NCBI GenBank assembly: GCA_013398275.1
Contig: VZSE01015207.1
Location: 1-64,000, forward strand
DNA length: 64,000 nt
Reading direction: 5' to 3'
DNA from: Promerops cafer
Taxonomy: Eukaryota > Chordata > Aves > Passeriformes > Nectariniidae
The translations under genes and the position numbers were made by a program. Every line of letters starts with the position of its first letter. The stretch's first letter is position 1. The notes below the pieces were generated by a model that saw only the letters and a program-made list of their open reading frames with translations, was not told the DNA's origin and ran no database searches. Positions 1 through 11,542 of the stretch are shown piece by piece.

Positions 1-397
1 GGGGTCCGGCTGTGTTTTTAACACCACCTTCATATTGAAAACCAAAACTTACTGTATTGCAGGTGATATTTTTATTCATTATTAGTGGGCTGTTTGTATT
101 TACTGCAAACTGTAAAAACAGAAGAATAGTTAGAGTCAATAGAGTCAACACTGGGTAAAACCCCTGCACTCTTCCTTTTACTGAGGCTTCCTCTAAACAT
201 ATTCAGTTCAGGGTAATATGATTTAGTGACAAATTAAAAATAAATTAGGATATTCCCTCTCATTAATGCTTTTACTGAAATGTTCAGTATATTTATAATT
301 TGCTTGCACAATCATTAGGATGATTTCTGAAATTTTCTACCAAACAGGTAGGCAGTGATAAAGAGTTGAGCACACCAAAGCACTTTGAATTAAAGTT
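1..397. other. AT-rich single-copy non-coding DNA
   Basis: No open frame of note, no repeat family and no RNA gene is visible. The stretch is AT-rich with scattered TTTATT and AATAAA-like words, which in isolation carry no meaning. It ends at the left edge of a CR1 copy. Confidence 0.6.
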
Positions 398-748
398 TCT
401 GGGGAGACCTGAGAGCCCCTTCCACTGCCTAAAGGGGCTCCAGGAGAGCTGGAGAGGGACTTTGGACAAGAGCCTGGAGTGACAGGACCTGGGGGAATGG
501 CTTCCCAGTACCAGAGGACAGGGTCAGATGGGATATTGGGAAGGAATTCTTTGCTGTGAGGCCCTGGCACAGGTGCCCAGAGCAGCTGGGGCTGCCCCTG
601 GATCCCTGGCAGTGCCCAAGGCCAGGCTGGACACTGGGGCTGGAGCACCTGGGACAGTGGGAGGTGTCCCTGCCATGGCTGGGGTGGGATGAGGTGGTCC
701 TGAAGGTCCCTTCCAGCCCCAGCCATTCTCGGATTCTATGATTTCCCA
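398..748 (+). mobile_element. CR1 LINE, 5'-truncated copy
   Basis: The sequence follows the 3' part of the CR1 consensus in the forward direction. It starts in the segment before the 'gggatattgggaaggaattc' block, then has 'gaggccctggcacaggtgcc', 'ggacagtgggaggtgtccct' and a tail ending 'ggattctatgattt'. At about 350 bp it is one of the longer copies here and lacks the reverse-transcriptase region, as expected of CR1 insertions that abort during target-primed reverse transcription. Overlapping open frames on both strands are by-products of its stop-poor sequence. Confidence 0.95.
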
Positions 749-1091
749 AGATGTCAAACAGATCCCTCCCTGGTCTGTGCCCTCGGGGCAGGCAGGTCAC
801 ACAGGGCAGCTCCACACAACCCCACAGGGATGAGATCTCCAGAGCTGCTCCCGGCTCAGTGGCTGTCCGGGCTGACACGGCCACGGGCAGGTTGCACAGT
901 CCTCTCACACTGACTGCAGCCTCGGGGCTCCCGGTTCCCACGGACTCAAAATGACCGGAGAAGTCCATCGCCTGAGCAGCCAGGACACCGGGTCCCCTGC
1001 CCTGCGGCTCCAGCGCCGCAGCACCCTGGTGTGGAAATCCTTTGCCCGAGGAGGCAATCCCCAGGACGGCCGCGGCTGTCTCCGGAAGGCA
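749..1091. other. GC-rich non-coding spacer
   Basis: This is moderately GC-rich DNA between a CR1 tail and a minisatellite, with several CpGs from about 940. Short open frames overlap it but none resembles a known protein. Confidence 0.5.
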
Positions 1092-1304
1092 GTGATTATC
1101 GCTGGATGCGATGGGGCACGGTGGTCTCAGTGATTATCGCTGGATGCGATGGGGCACGGTGGTCTCAGTGATTATCGCTGGATGCGATGGGGCACGGTGG
1201 TCTCAGTGATTATCGCTGGATGCGATGGGGCACGGCGGTCTCGGTGATTATCGCTGGATGCGATGGGGCACGGTGGTCTCAGTGATTATCGCTGGATGCG
1301 ATGG
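1092..1304. repeat. 38-bp minisatellite, 5.6 copies
   Basis: The unit starts 'gtgattatcgctggatgcga' and ends 'ggcacggtggtctca'. Copies start at 1092, 1130, 1168, 1206 and 1244, with a partial copy at 1282-1304. Units are almost identical; the fourth differs at two positions (cggcggtctcg). The unit length is not a multiple of three, so the array cannot keep one frame. Confidence 0.95.
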
Positions 1305-2994
1305 TGGGGCTGGGCAGATCGGCCTCACCGCGCCGGGCTGCTGCCTGCAGGGCGAGCTGCAGGGACATCCCGTGGCACAGAACCTCTGCCTCTCCTCTCC
1401 CATTTCATCTGACATTATTGCCAAATACGTTATCGTTTCCTATTGAACTTGGGAAACTCAGGAAAAGCTCAAAAAATGTTTGTGGCAAAAATAATCTCAC
1501 ATCAGCATGCCCAGAACCTCCCGAGCCCCTCCACAAGCAGCTCAGAATCTCCTCTGAAGACAGTGGTGCAGGAATGGAGCTGTCACCTGCGAGGGAGCAC
1601 GCACCAGCACCCTGAGGGATGGCGCCACTGGTGTGTCCCTGCCTGTGCTCCAGCCAGGCAGCCTGCTGCAGGGGCTGGGGACACGGTCACTTGGGCTCAG
1701 AGCGCATCCAAATGGCAGTGCAGAAAGGCAGGAGGTGACATGAGGGACACAAGGGTACCTGTGTCTGCTGCTGGAGCAGGGAACAGCTGATGGCCTCGCA
1801 GGCAGGGCTGCCACGTCTGCGAGCCATGTCCTGGGCTGTGGGAACTTCCCCCAGGGTGGGTTTGAGAGGTCACAAGGGACCATCCCCACCCTGTGCCACC
1901 TCCCTGTGTCAGTGCCCGCCCGTGGTTGTCCTGCCCTGTGGCAGGGCCAGTCGAGCCACTGCCAGGGGTTCCTGGGGTCTCCTCCCCACCCAGGGCTCCC
2001 TCCCAACCTTGTCCTGGGGGTCTGACATGTGCCACGAGCATCCCCACGGGTGCTGACAGCTCGGGGAGGTGGCCCTCTGTCCAGTTCAGTCTGTCTGTCC
2101 AGCTCCATCTGCTCTCCTGCTGCCCAACACCCCCAGCGCTGCACTGGAGGCTGCTTCCTGCATGGCTCTGCAGCTCCTCACTGGAGCTGGTGCTGTGGGG
2201 ACACCAGAGCCAGAGACTTCCTTGGAAGTGAGTCACATTGCCCTCTGTTTACTGATTCCTGCTCCTCTTCCTCCTCTTGCTTTGATGGGGAGGAGGCTTT
2301 TAATCAGTTTAAGTGGGACTCTCTGGGGGTTGATAAGATATTAGACTATGGAAAGTGGCTGATAAAGTGCATTTCAGTGTGCAACTGTGCCGTGGTGTGC
2401 CCAGCATATCTCTGAATGTCAGAGGCCGTGGCAGAGCACTGGGTCTCTCCCTCTGTAAAAATGCCTTCAGTCCTTGGGGCTTAAAATCCCATCTCCTCCT
2501 GCAAGGCCGCGTGTGGCTCGGGGCAATCCTTCTCCTGTCTCTCCAGAGATGGGCCCATTACTACAGTGCTTCAGCAAGTGTTTATGGTGAAAAAGAGCAC
2601 AGAATAAAACTAATAACAGGTTAAAAAATAGCCACAGGGTTTAATCTCCTTGTAAAGGTGAGGATCACGTATGTTTTACCTCTGGCTTGTACTTTGTATA
2701 AAGATAAGGCTGCATGGATGAGGTTACAAAGCATGAAAAGCATTTCTAAGAAACACTGATTTAAAAAGTGATGGCAAGATGTGTAAGTGAGCAAACAATC
2801 CGGCATGGCTTATTGCATGGCATAGCTATTAAGAGGAAGAGAAAATGTGGAATAATCTACATAATCTGTGAAAAGAATATGACAGATTCTTTCACATGGA
2901 AATAATAATAGTAAAATTGCACATTTACAGTTTATTTGCAGATTTTTGTATATAAGATTAATAGGCTATTGGCGAATTATTGCAACTATTACAT
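1305..2994. other. Single-copy non-coding DNA
   Basis: A GC-rich left half (to about 2250) passes into an AT-rich right half (2600-2990). Overlapping open frames on both strands (for example 1542-2144 minus) show no domain, start context or splice pattern that I recognise. No repeat family is visible. Confidence 0.5.
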
Positions 2995-4206
2995 TTAATA
3001 TGGATCCTCGCAATCAGTAAAAAGTGAGGACAAAAAGCCACTGCTGCTGTACAACAAGTCAGAATATTGCTGTAATTTGTCCTGGAAACCTGAAGACAAG
3101 ATTTTTATTTTCCTGCCCAAGGAGGGTTGATGTTGGTCCAGCAGTTTGCTCTTGGCCAGGGGATCCCTGTGCAGGGGCCTTGGCTCATGGAGCAGAGGGA
3201 AGAGCCCCAGTGCCTTGTGCACGGCACCATGGGGTGGGCGCAGGAACCTCCAGAACAGCTGTGGTGGGGTCAACTGATCCTCACCAAAAATGGTGGAAAA
3301 TGGGTTCCTGGTGGGCAGCACAGGCACCTCTGCAGAAGGAGCTTGGGCAGCTCTGCTCTGTCCATACCCAAGGGCAGGGAGGACGAGCAGGGTGATCTTA
3401 CTCTTTGATTTGCTGTAATAGCCTCCAGATACTGCCCGAGACCAGGAGGAGATGAAGAACTGGGAGTAGTTAAGAGACAACCTGAGGCAACAACATTCCT
3501 CTGCCTGCCACCAGATCTGCTCCGCATCAGCCACCGCAGGAAGCAGCCCGGCAGCAGCGCCCTGGGCAGATTTGTCAGGCCCCCACCCTCCTCCCATCCC
3601 GTCCCACGGGCCCCATGCTCTGCTCTGCCGCCCGCAGCCTCCCAGCCTGCAGGGAACAGCGAGGAGAGCTGCTGCAGGGTGTAAACTCAGTAACTCAGTG
3701 CTCAGCCACAACCAGAGGCGGAGTCGGAGCGCGCAGGGAGCTGAGCCTGCTGGTGCTTGGGGCATGTCTGGGATCTGTGCAAAAGCAGTAGGTGTGGGGG
3801 GATTCATGGCCACTGGGAGAAAAAGAAGAAAAAAGCAGAAAGTCCTCACAGGAATATTTGGAATCTCTTTTATGGGAAAGTGTACGGGCTCAGGCAGTTC
3901 GGGCAAATGTCTGCAGGAGCATCTCTGTGTTAGGGCTACTGGGGCAAGTAATGCTGAACTCACTGTGCTGGACTTCATTTCATCTTTAGGAAATACCAGG
4001 AACATTGCATTGGGAACGCCAAAGATCAGCAGCCAACCCCCTTCCAAACATAACAGAGCAGAGGCAGGATTTCTTCCCCTTATTTGTGCAATCACTAGAG
4101 GAAGAAGCCGTGCACCCACACCCCAAATGGGCACAGCCCCAATGTGTCTGCCCCAACGTCTCTGGCTGTAAATCTTGGAGGGTGTGATCTGGCCCCTGTT
4201 GAACAC
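2995..4206 (-). other. Long open reading frame (403 codons), unrecognised
   Basis: This is an uninterrupted minus-strand frame from an ATG near 4206 to a stop near 2995, the longest in the window. The translation shows no motif, signal peptide, repeat or transmembrane pattern that I recognise. Its left half is basic and Ser/Leu-rich, with scattered Pro and Cys. No minisatellite lies inside, so its length is not explained by a stop-free repeat unit. The opposite strand also has a 199-codon frame at 3572-4171, which suggests a generally stop-poor composition. It could be a chance frame, a decayed retroelement or a lineage-specific gene. I do not call it a gene. Confidence 0.15.
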
Positions 4207-5480
4207 ACAGCTGTGCCCACGGGACGCAGAGCAGTGACGTGGCCCAGTGAAGGCTCTAGAGCAATCTCAGCTGATGATTTAGCAAGTGGCACTCCCAGAA
4301 GGGTTGAAGAGGACTTTATGATGCTTCTGACAAACTGTAAAGCTTTGTTTACCTGCCCTACAGAAAAGTGAAGTAATGGGGAAATTTTTATTTTACTTTT
4401 GCTGTCATTATTTTATTTGCAGTGCCAGAGTTGAGGGGCTGGATTTATGGGAACAGCAGCCTCTGAGGCTGTGCTGCAGCTCCGAGCGCTGGGCAGAGGC
4501 TCTGCTTCCATGGAGGGTTGGCACAGCTCTCCTCTAACCCAACAGCAAGCTGTTCGGCCACTGGTTCAGATACAAAAGTATTGGTATCTCCTGAGACACA
4601 ATTCTTTGCTAGATGTACAGCTTGTATCATCAATTAAGTGACTTCCTTGTTTAGATCTTGTTGTGAAATGTCTTCAACCGTGAAATGGCTTTTCCTACAG
4701 AAAAGATTTGTGTCCGATTAAAGGCACCAATACTCTCAGTGGGCAACAAATGAACTTGGAAGGCTTTTCTGTGGGGTGGGGCCCTGGGAGCACGGTGTCT
4801 CCAGAAGGAATTGTCCTTGATCAGAGAGCAGCTCAGGCTAACATCTGTGAGACTGCGGCGCTCCACGGGGCAGCGCCCCGGGCAGGGCGGGAGTCAGCTC
4901 CAGTCCCCTCTGCAACCAGTGCTGGAAGACCAGGCGTGGGCTGGGAGGAAGGACAAGGCATGGGAGCAGAGCAAGGGGTGCCTGGCAGCACCTGCTGCCC
5001 TGGGCACTGCTGGCACGGAGTTTGGGAGACGCTGGTGAGGGCGGCGGTGGAGCCCAGGGCTGTGCCGGCTGTGCCGCACGCACGGGAGGGCAAGGCCCGG
5101 CAGTGCAGGTGTGGGGACGTCTCGGTGCCCACCAGCCACAGCACCCGGCTCCCCGCAGGTCCCCCTGCCACCCTTCCCAGCCCTGGCTGTGCTTGTCCTC
5201 TCGGCCAGTGCTGCCTGCAGATGCCAAAACACAGCTACAGCAGCCAGCAGTGTCTGCGTTTGCAGCCAAGGACGGTGCCCACCAGCCTTACTGCAGCCCA
5301 GGAGCAGCAGAGGTGGAAGTCCCTGAGGGTTTGGTCAGGGGGCTCTGTGGAGCCCCTGGAGCTGCAGGGGCAGCAGTGGGAGCAGCAGTGACAGTGCTGT
5401 GCACTGGTGTGTGGGTGTGTGTGTGTGGCATCGGCCCATCCCCGCACTGAGCACAGCATCAGGGACAGCGCGGCTTCCAC
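4207..5480. other. Single-copy non-coding DNA with GC-rich centre
   Basis: AT-moderate to 4800, then a GC-rich segment (4850-5450) carrying overlapping open frames in several frames and both strands, which is typical of stop-poor GC-rich bird DNA. A short GT run (gtgtgggtgtgtgtgtgtgg) lies near 5410-5428. No known domain is visible. Confidence 0.5.
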
Positions 5481-5575
5481 AGCTCCCAGAGAGGCACACC
5501 ATGGTGCTTTTGTCCCCCTCAGCTCCCAGAGAGGGACACCATGGTGCTTTTGTCCCGATGGTGCTTTTGTCCCCG
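5481..5575. repeat. 40-bp tandem duplication plus a partial third copy
   Basis: Two copies of a unit starting 'agctcccagagagg' begin at 5481 and 5521. An 18-bp piece (gatggtgcttttgtcccc) then repeats once more after the second copy. The two full copies differ at a few positions. Confidence 0.85.
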
Positions 5576-6130
5576 TGTCCTTGTGCCCGAGGCAGTTACC
5601 AGGGATTGCTTCCAGAGAAAGTGCCTGTCAGCAGCACTGCTGTCACTCGCTGTGTCCCCATGCCCCGCGTGGTCCTAATTGGTTTCACAGGTACCTCTCA
5701 CAAAATTACCTGTCACGGCACGGGGAGTAAAAATGGGCAAAACTTTTGCAGCTAGAAGAAGCGTGATGGATTGCCAGCTTCCCTGCACCACACACTTACC
5801 CAAAGGATTTGTGAATTTCCTGGCAATTTACTACAATTATCCTTGCCTGTAGCCTACATTTTCCATGACTTCTGACTCCTACCCTGGGATGGAAGAGGCA
5901 GTGAGCTTTCATTCTAAACTGAAATAATTTCTCAGTGTAGTCTTGACACACGTGACTGATGTGTGTGTTGGTGTTGGCCAGATGCTCCTGCACCCATTTC
6001 CAGCCTCACAGGACTCATCTCTGCCCTCTGGGCTGTGAGTTGGGAAGGGGAGCATCCTGCCACTGGCACAGCCATGCTGGTGTTTGGGCAGAGGCCAAGG
6101 AGGTTGGTAAGGTGGGCAAGCAGGACCTCG
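5576..6130. other. Single-copy non-coding DNA
   Basis: No gene, RNA or recognised repeat is visible. The open frames crossing it do not resemble known proteins. Confidence 0.5.
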
Positions 6131-6226
6131 GCCCTGGGCCAGCCTGGGGACAAAGCCATGGTCAGCCCTGGGCCATCTGGGGACAGAGCCATGGTCAGCC
6201 CTGGGCCATGTGGGGACAGAGCCATC
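6131..6226. repeat. 33-bp tandem repeat, about 3 copies
   Basis: The word 'ggacaaagccatgg', or its variant with 'gagcc', recurs at 6148, 6181 and 6214, each followed by 'tcagccctgggccat' or a degraded form. The unit is 33 bp. Confidence 0.85.
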
Positions 6227-6719
6227 CTCGGCACTGAGTGGCCGCCGGGGCTCCTCAGGGCTCTGCCGTGGCACACCCGGACACGGAGCTGCCGGGGCTG
6301 CTGCATTTCCCTGCTGCTGCTGGAAACGGCCTCACCTTGCTCTGGAAAGTGAGGGGTCCTTTGGTGGGAGGGTCTGGGAAACGGCCTCTTGCAAGGGGCG
6401 AGGGGAGGAAGAAAAAGGAAAGCAAAGTGACACTGCAGTTCTGAGCCTTGAGCCGTTCTGCAAAGGGAAATAAAAGCCAGGATGAACATTCCTGGGCTGG
6501 TAATGGCACTCCCATGGAGAGGGGAGTCTCAGCAGTGCAGGAAAAATGGTGGGGAGAGACCCTCAGTCGAGGAGACTGATGTGGTAATTTTCAATCAGTG
6601 CTACAGGCTGCCAGCACAACACCACTCGTTTCTTTCAAAATCATCAGCAAGACAATTATAGAATTTAACACAACCCTACAAATGTTTGGGTGACACTCCA
6701 ATTACAAGGAATCAGGAAT
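6227..6719. other. Single-copy non-coding DNA
   Basis: GC-rich to about 6480, then AT-richer. I see nothing recognisable in it. Confidence 0.5.
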
Positions 6720-6765
6720 TTTTATTTGTTTATTTGTTTATTTGTTTGGTTTCTTATTTATTACC
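6720..6765. repeat. (TTTATTTG)n-type simple repeat
   Basis: A short run of alternating TTTA and TTTG words (tttatttgtttatttg) reads as an ordinary simple repeat, possibly a decayed poly-A/T tail. Confidence 0.8.
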
Positions 6766-8919
6766 ACACTACCTCTCTCTCCCTTTGAGTCAGGGGAGCC
6801 AGATGGCAGCACTTAGAGAAAGTCAACAGTGGCACTTTGGGGAAATAAAGTGTGTTCATTTAAAAATAAATAAATAATCCGTGCAGTCCATTAACCAGAG
6901 CTCAAGGCAAACAGCCTTAATGGTTTTCTTAGTTAAAAGGAAAAGACCATTCTGGAGTCCTGGCAGATTCTGGGACACACCTGCTGGGGACACAGAGTTG
7001 TCACCCCGTTTCCCTGCCTCTGAGTGCACCCAAAACACCCACAGGAGTGACCTGAGCTCCTGGACACATGGGTCTGCAGGGAGGCATTGCCTGGGTCTGA
7101 GCTAGCACCAGTGGGGAGATGGTGTGGCTAAGACAGAGGAGGAAGACAGTGGTGGTAATTAATTAAACAAATAATTAGGTACCTACTTACATACATAAAC
7201 AACTTCCCCCGAGTACGTATAGAACCCCGAGGTACGTGCAGGGAGACCAAAATCCTGGATGTTTGGCCAAGATGAAAGCTCTGTTCAGAAAGGATGTGAT
7301 CCTTCTCCTCTCTCAGGGCACAAAGTGCTTTGTTTGGCAGACACTGCCCTGCTGGAATTACACTGGAGGAGCTGCTGGGAGCAAATCATAGCAGGGAACA
7401 AGGAGAAAACCCCGCTGGCCGCAGCTGTTCTGTTTTCTGAAGCCCTCTGGTACATGAGCAGTGCAGGGAGGTTCAGCTCTCCGTGGGTCACCTGCTCTCC
7501 CTGACCTGCCAGCAGCCCACAGGAGTTCACCTGGCTGAGCACCACACGCCCTGCAAACCTGAGTGTCTCTGGGTTAGACACCAGGAGAGGAGGCTGACGG
7601 GGCCACCGTGAGAAGCTCTCACGGTTCCTGGGCTCTGTGCTGCAGGACCTGGTGATGCTTGGCTGGATGGAGCCATTTCCCCAGAGCTGAGAACCAGCAC
7701 ATGAAACACAGGATGAGAGGCTGAGCAGGAAAATGAGCAGGGGAGGTTTCAGGGAGTTAAACTCATTAAACTTGAAAAGAATTCTATCCATGATAATATA
7801 CATATTGGAAAAGCCAGATGGTTTGGTTTGAAGGAAACATCAAAAAACTCCAATTTGAAAGCTCAAGTGAAAGAAGTTTTCCCTGTGTATGGAGTTTTTC
7901 AGAAATCTTGATTTTTACATTGATGCAGTTCATCCTTTATTTTTTGTAGCAATGATTTCATTCTTTTCAAAACAAAAACTGCCGAGTTTGAAGCCCCTGA
8001 CGACCCAAAGGCTGTTCCCTTCTCCCAGGTGGACGCTGTGGAGATGTGTTTGTTGCCAGAGTTGCTGTGGCTGTGTCATGCTGTGATGGTTTCACCCACG
8101 AGCCTTCGCTCCTGGGGGCTCTGAGCAGGATCCCCAGGGAGGGCAGAGCTGTCTGCAGTTCAGGGGCAGGAAGAGAAAGAGGAATAGCAGCACGGATCTA
8201 TGTGGATTCATTCTGAGATGTTTTCCTGCAACCACATTCTGCCTCAAATTCCTCAGAAACTTCTTCCTCCCACTGCCACTGGAGGCGTTTTCTGTTCTGT
8301 CCAATGACTTTTAATGTATCATTGAACTTACTTCTCTAATGAATATTATGTGGTTTAAATATTTAACTGTCTCACACCTTCCTCTGAACATTTGTATAGA
8401 TTTTGCTCTTGTTTCTGCTGAGAGGTCTGATTTCCCATGGATAATGTCTCTTCTGATTCTCCTTTATATTTTCATTTTATGCCACTGTGAGAATCAAGCG
8501 CTTTTGCTGTTAATATGAACCTGTCATTAGATTTTCCCAAGACTAATTAATTAATAACTGAGCTGGCTAGATGGATTAAATAAATTAAGCACCATCACCC
8601 TGCCAAAGCCAGAATTCTCAATAAACTTCACAGGAATTCCAAAGCTGATAATTTTTGCTTGTTTTTGCTTCCAGCCATGCCCTAAGTGTGACTCTGAAGG
8701 AACCATGGCAGAGCTCCTCAGGAGAGATTTCCAGACTGTCAGTGGAGAGTCAACAGGTTCTCCAGAAAAAAATCCCAGAAAGAAATCCTCTGTGGGTGGT
8801 TGAGCAAACCCAACACAAGCCTCCTCTGAGCTTTGCTCTTCTCAAGCCATGATGGGGATCTTCTCACTGGGAAGAGCCCCAGCTGGCTGTGTCCTGGGAA
8901 GGACAGAAGCTGCCCCGCA
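6766..8919. other. Single-copy non-coding DNA
   Basis: The stretch includes an AT-rich block at 8290-8650 with TAATTA words (taattaattaataactgag near 8545). A minus-strand 172-codon open frame at 7285-7803 has no recognised similarity. I looked for an LTR starting near 8090 (tgtgatggtttcaccc) but could not find a matching end. Confidence 0.5.
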
Positions 8920-9213
8920 GGGATGGTCACTGTGTCCTGGGAAGGACAGGATGGTCATCCCTGCCCTGCAGGGATGGTCACTGTGTCCTGGGAAGGACAG
9001 GATGGTCACTGTGTCCCGGGAAGGACAGGATGGTCATCCCTGCCCCGCAGGGATGGTCACTGTGTCCTGGGAAGGACAGGATGGTCATCCCTGCCCCGCA
9101 GGGATGGTCACTGTGTTGTGGGAAGGACAGGATGGTCATTCCTGCCCCGCAGGGATGGTCACTGTGTTGTGGGAAGGACAGGATGGTCATTCCTGCCCCG
9201 CAGGGATGGTCAC
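8920..9213. repeat. 51-bp minisatellite, about 5.5 copies
   Basis: Units begin 'gggatggtcactgtgtcctg' at 8920, 8971, 9050, 9101, 9152 and 9203. The 8971-9050 step is 79 bp because a 28-bp half unit (ggatggtcactgtgtc followed by 'ccgggaaggaca') is duplicated inside it. The last two full units carry 'tgttgtg' in place of 'tgtcctg'. The 51-bp unit is a multiple of three, so frames stay open across the array on both strands. Confidence 0.95.
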
Positions 9214-9832
9214 TCCCAGCGTGAGTCCCGTGGCGCCGCGGGGTCCGCACGGCAGCTCCGGGCTCGGCGTTCCTGCTGAGCCGTGGGCTCGAGAGGGGCA
9301 GTAAGAAGGGAACAGCTCTCTGAGGGTCTTCTGAGCTGGGTGGGCTCCATAGGACACAGCAGGAGCAAGGGGTTCTGGGACCCCAGAGCTGGGCAGGGGA
9401 GGGAGGAGAGGGCTTGGGACAGCCCGGGCAGGCTGGGGCAGCTGCTGCGCTGGTGCCCCGTGCCCAGCGCAGTCTGCCGTCAGAGCTTGTCGGCCTCCAG
9501 GAGAATGACTGGTGTTCCTTCAGCGACCTTCCACTCCCAGGCTTGGGTTAACACCTTCCCTGCCAAGCCTTATGTGCCTGCAGCTCACTTCAGCACACAT
9601 TTCACATCAGCTCAGGGACCTGACAGAAAGATGTTGAGCTGGAAAGCTCAGCCACGTTTCCCAGCTACTTCAGTCAGTCTAATGAAGAATGTCACCTTGT
9701 CCCCCAGACCTGCACCTCTTCTGGCCCCAGTCCCTCACGGCAGAAGGAAGGACACTGGTGAGGACCTCTGAAACCAGAACACTTTCCAAAGAAGCTCTTA
9801 GCTCTTCTGATTTTCGTGGCTCAGTCTTGGGC
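9214..9832. other. Non-coding spacer with CpG-rich left edge
   Basis: 9225-9285 is dense in CpG (for example 'tggcgccgcggggtccgc'). The rest is ordinary. Open frames here have no recognised similarity. Confidence 0.5.
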
Positions 9833-10090
9833 AGCAATGAAGGGACAATGGCCTCAAATTGTACCGGGGGAGGTTTTGGTTGGATACCAGGGAAAATCTC
9901 CTCAGTGGAAGAGCTGTCCAGCCCTGGCACAGCTGCCCAGGGCAGGAGTGGAGTCCCCATCCCTGCAAGGGTTTAAAAGCCATGTGGATGTGGCACCTGG
10001 GGACATGGGTTTGTGGTGGCCCTGGCAGTGCTCGGGGATGGCCTTGAAAGGTCTTTTCCAACCTAAACATTTCTCTGATTTTGTGATTCA
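9833..10090 (+). mobile_element. CR1 LINE 3' end, 'aaaagccatgtggatgtggc' subfamily
   Basis: The forward-strand CR1 copy shows 'aagggacaatggcctcaaat', 'ccctggcacagctgcccagg', 'gtttaaaagccatgtggatg' and 'aaaggtcttttccaacctaa', with a degenerate tail near 10085. It belongs to a different subfamily from the copies carrying 'ggacagtgggaggtgtccct', and more substitutions suggest it is older. Confidence 0.93.
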
Positions 10091-11484
10091 ACCCTGCCCA
10101 CAGCACCCCTGCCACTGCCAGCAGCTGTCACCCACACTCTGCTCCTGGGAAACATCAGAGGCAGTGAAGACATCCAGCACTTCTCTCTCATACACATGAA
10201 AATATTTCTTCCTCTTCCAATAGCAAAATTTTAAAAAATCAAGTTTCTGTGAAAACCTCACAAAGAGAAAGATGAAAATCACAGAAAACTCATTAGAAAA
10301 CACATTAGAAAATGCATCTTATTCTGCCTCATCTGCATTTAACATTTTAAACTTGGTATTTTTGATATGCTTAAGGGCACAGTTCATTTAGATTTAAGGT
10401 AAACACTTCACTAAATATCAAACATTAATAGAATTTTTGTAAAAATATTGGTTTGATGCTACTTGCAGAGTGGTTTTTTATAGATAGAGGTGCAAGCCTT
10501 GATGTGCATAATTACGCTGCAGAAAGTTTTGAATTATGAAGTGATTGAAAAAAAAATGCATCAAGTTAAATAATTATATGTAAAATAAAATTAAAGAAAT
10601 GAATGGTTCATTACTTCTTTCAAAAGCTTTTCTTTTTTCCTCCAGGAATGAACGTTTTTGATCTTATCTGCACCCTGGTAGGAATAAAGTTTTGCTCTTG
10701 CTCTCGTCCATGACACATGGCTTCTCTTCCAGCTGCACAGATCTCCGGGCGGGAGCGGTGGAAGGGTGTTTGTAACGCCAGAGCTGGATTTAAGGAGTGT
10801 GTGTGTGTGCTGCTTCCCCTGCGAGGAGCTTTAAATCTCCTCTGATCACACAGAGTACTCCAACTCACTCTGCCATATTTCTGCTATAAATGGGAACCAG
10901 CTCATCCCTGCAAGCTTATTCCTTCTTCTCTCAAACAAAACAGACATGACTAGAGGGTAAAAAAACCCCAACACAATGGCACCAGTGAGTGAAAAGAGGA
11001 GTGTGAGGGGTGCTGGGGTCAGGAGACCCTTCCTGCACGCTTGGCCATCATTCACTGCCTGACTCAGTCATTGGTATTCAAGTTTACAGCCAGGAGAGCA
11101 TCAGTGCTGCAGGCAGGAAGCTGGAGAAATGTTCAAATAACCATCTCAGGAGGAGAGTTTAGGAAATAATCTTGTGCAATTAAAAAAAAATAAAATTCTT
11201 CCAAGCGGCAATGAAAGCTGCCTGTGGAAAATGAGAGTTTTCTTCCTTTTTCTAGCAGAGAGAAAGCTGGAAGCACTGGAACTGCGGTCACTTGAAGTGG
11301 CTTTGGAATTCGCCCTGCTCCCTGTGGGACACTGGGCTGGAGGCCCCACAAGTGCTCCTTCCCACACTGCTCCCCCACGCCGTGGCTCTGTGCCTGTCCA
11401 GCCCCGCAGGGCAGGGTCTCAGCAGGGATCTTGCTGGGCAGGGCTGGCCGGCCCAGCCAGACCATGCTTCGGCCAGGGAAGGCT
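10091..11484. other. AT-rich single-copy non-coding DNA
   Basis: 10200-10620 is strongly AT-rich with homeobox-like TAATTA words. It is followed by ordinary DNA with a short GT run near 10796. No gene is visible. Confidence 0.5.
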
Positions 11485-11542
11485 GGGCTGGATGATCTCT
11501 GAGGTCCTCCCAGCCTGGGACTCTCTGATTCTCTGGTTTCTT
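11485..11542 (+). mobile_element. CR1 LINE 3' terminal fragment
   Basis: Only the last ~55 bp of CR1 are clear: 'gggctggatgatctctgagg', then 'cctgggactctctgattctc'. It is a short, 5'-truncated insertion. Confidence 0.8.

Noticed and set aside
8089..8304. Possible long terminal repeat starting 'tgtgatggtttcaccc'
   Set aside because: The start resembles some bird retroviral LTRs, but no matching end, poly-A signal in place, target duplication or paired copy was found.
8920..9213. Regular repeats that might suggest a CRISPR array
   Set aside because: The 51-bp units are wholly conserved from end to end, with no spacers.
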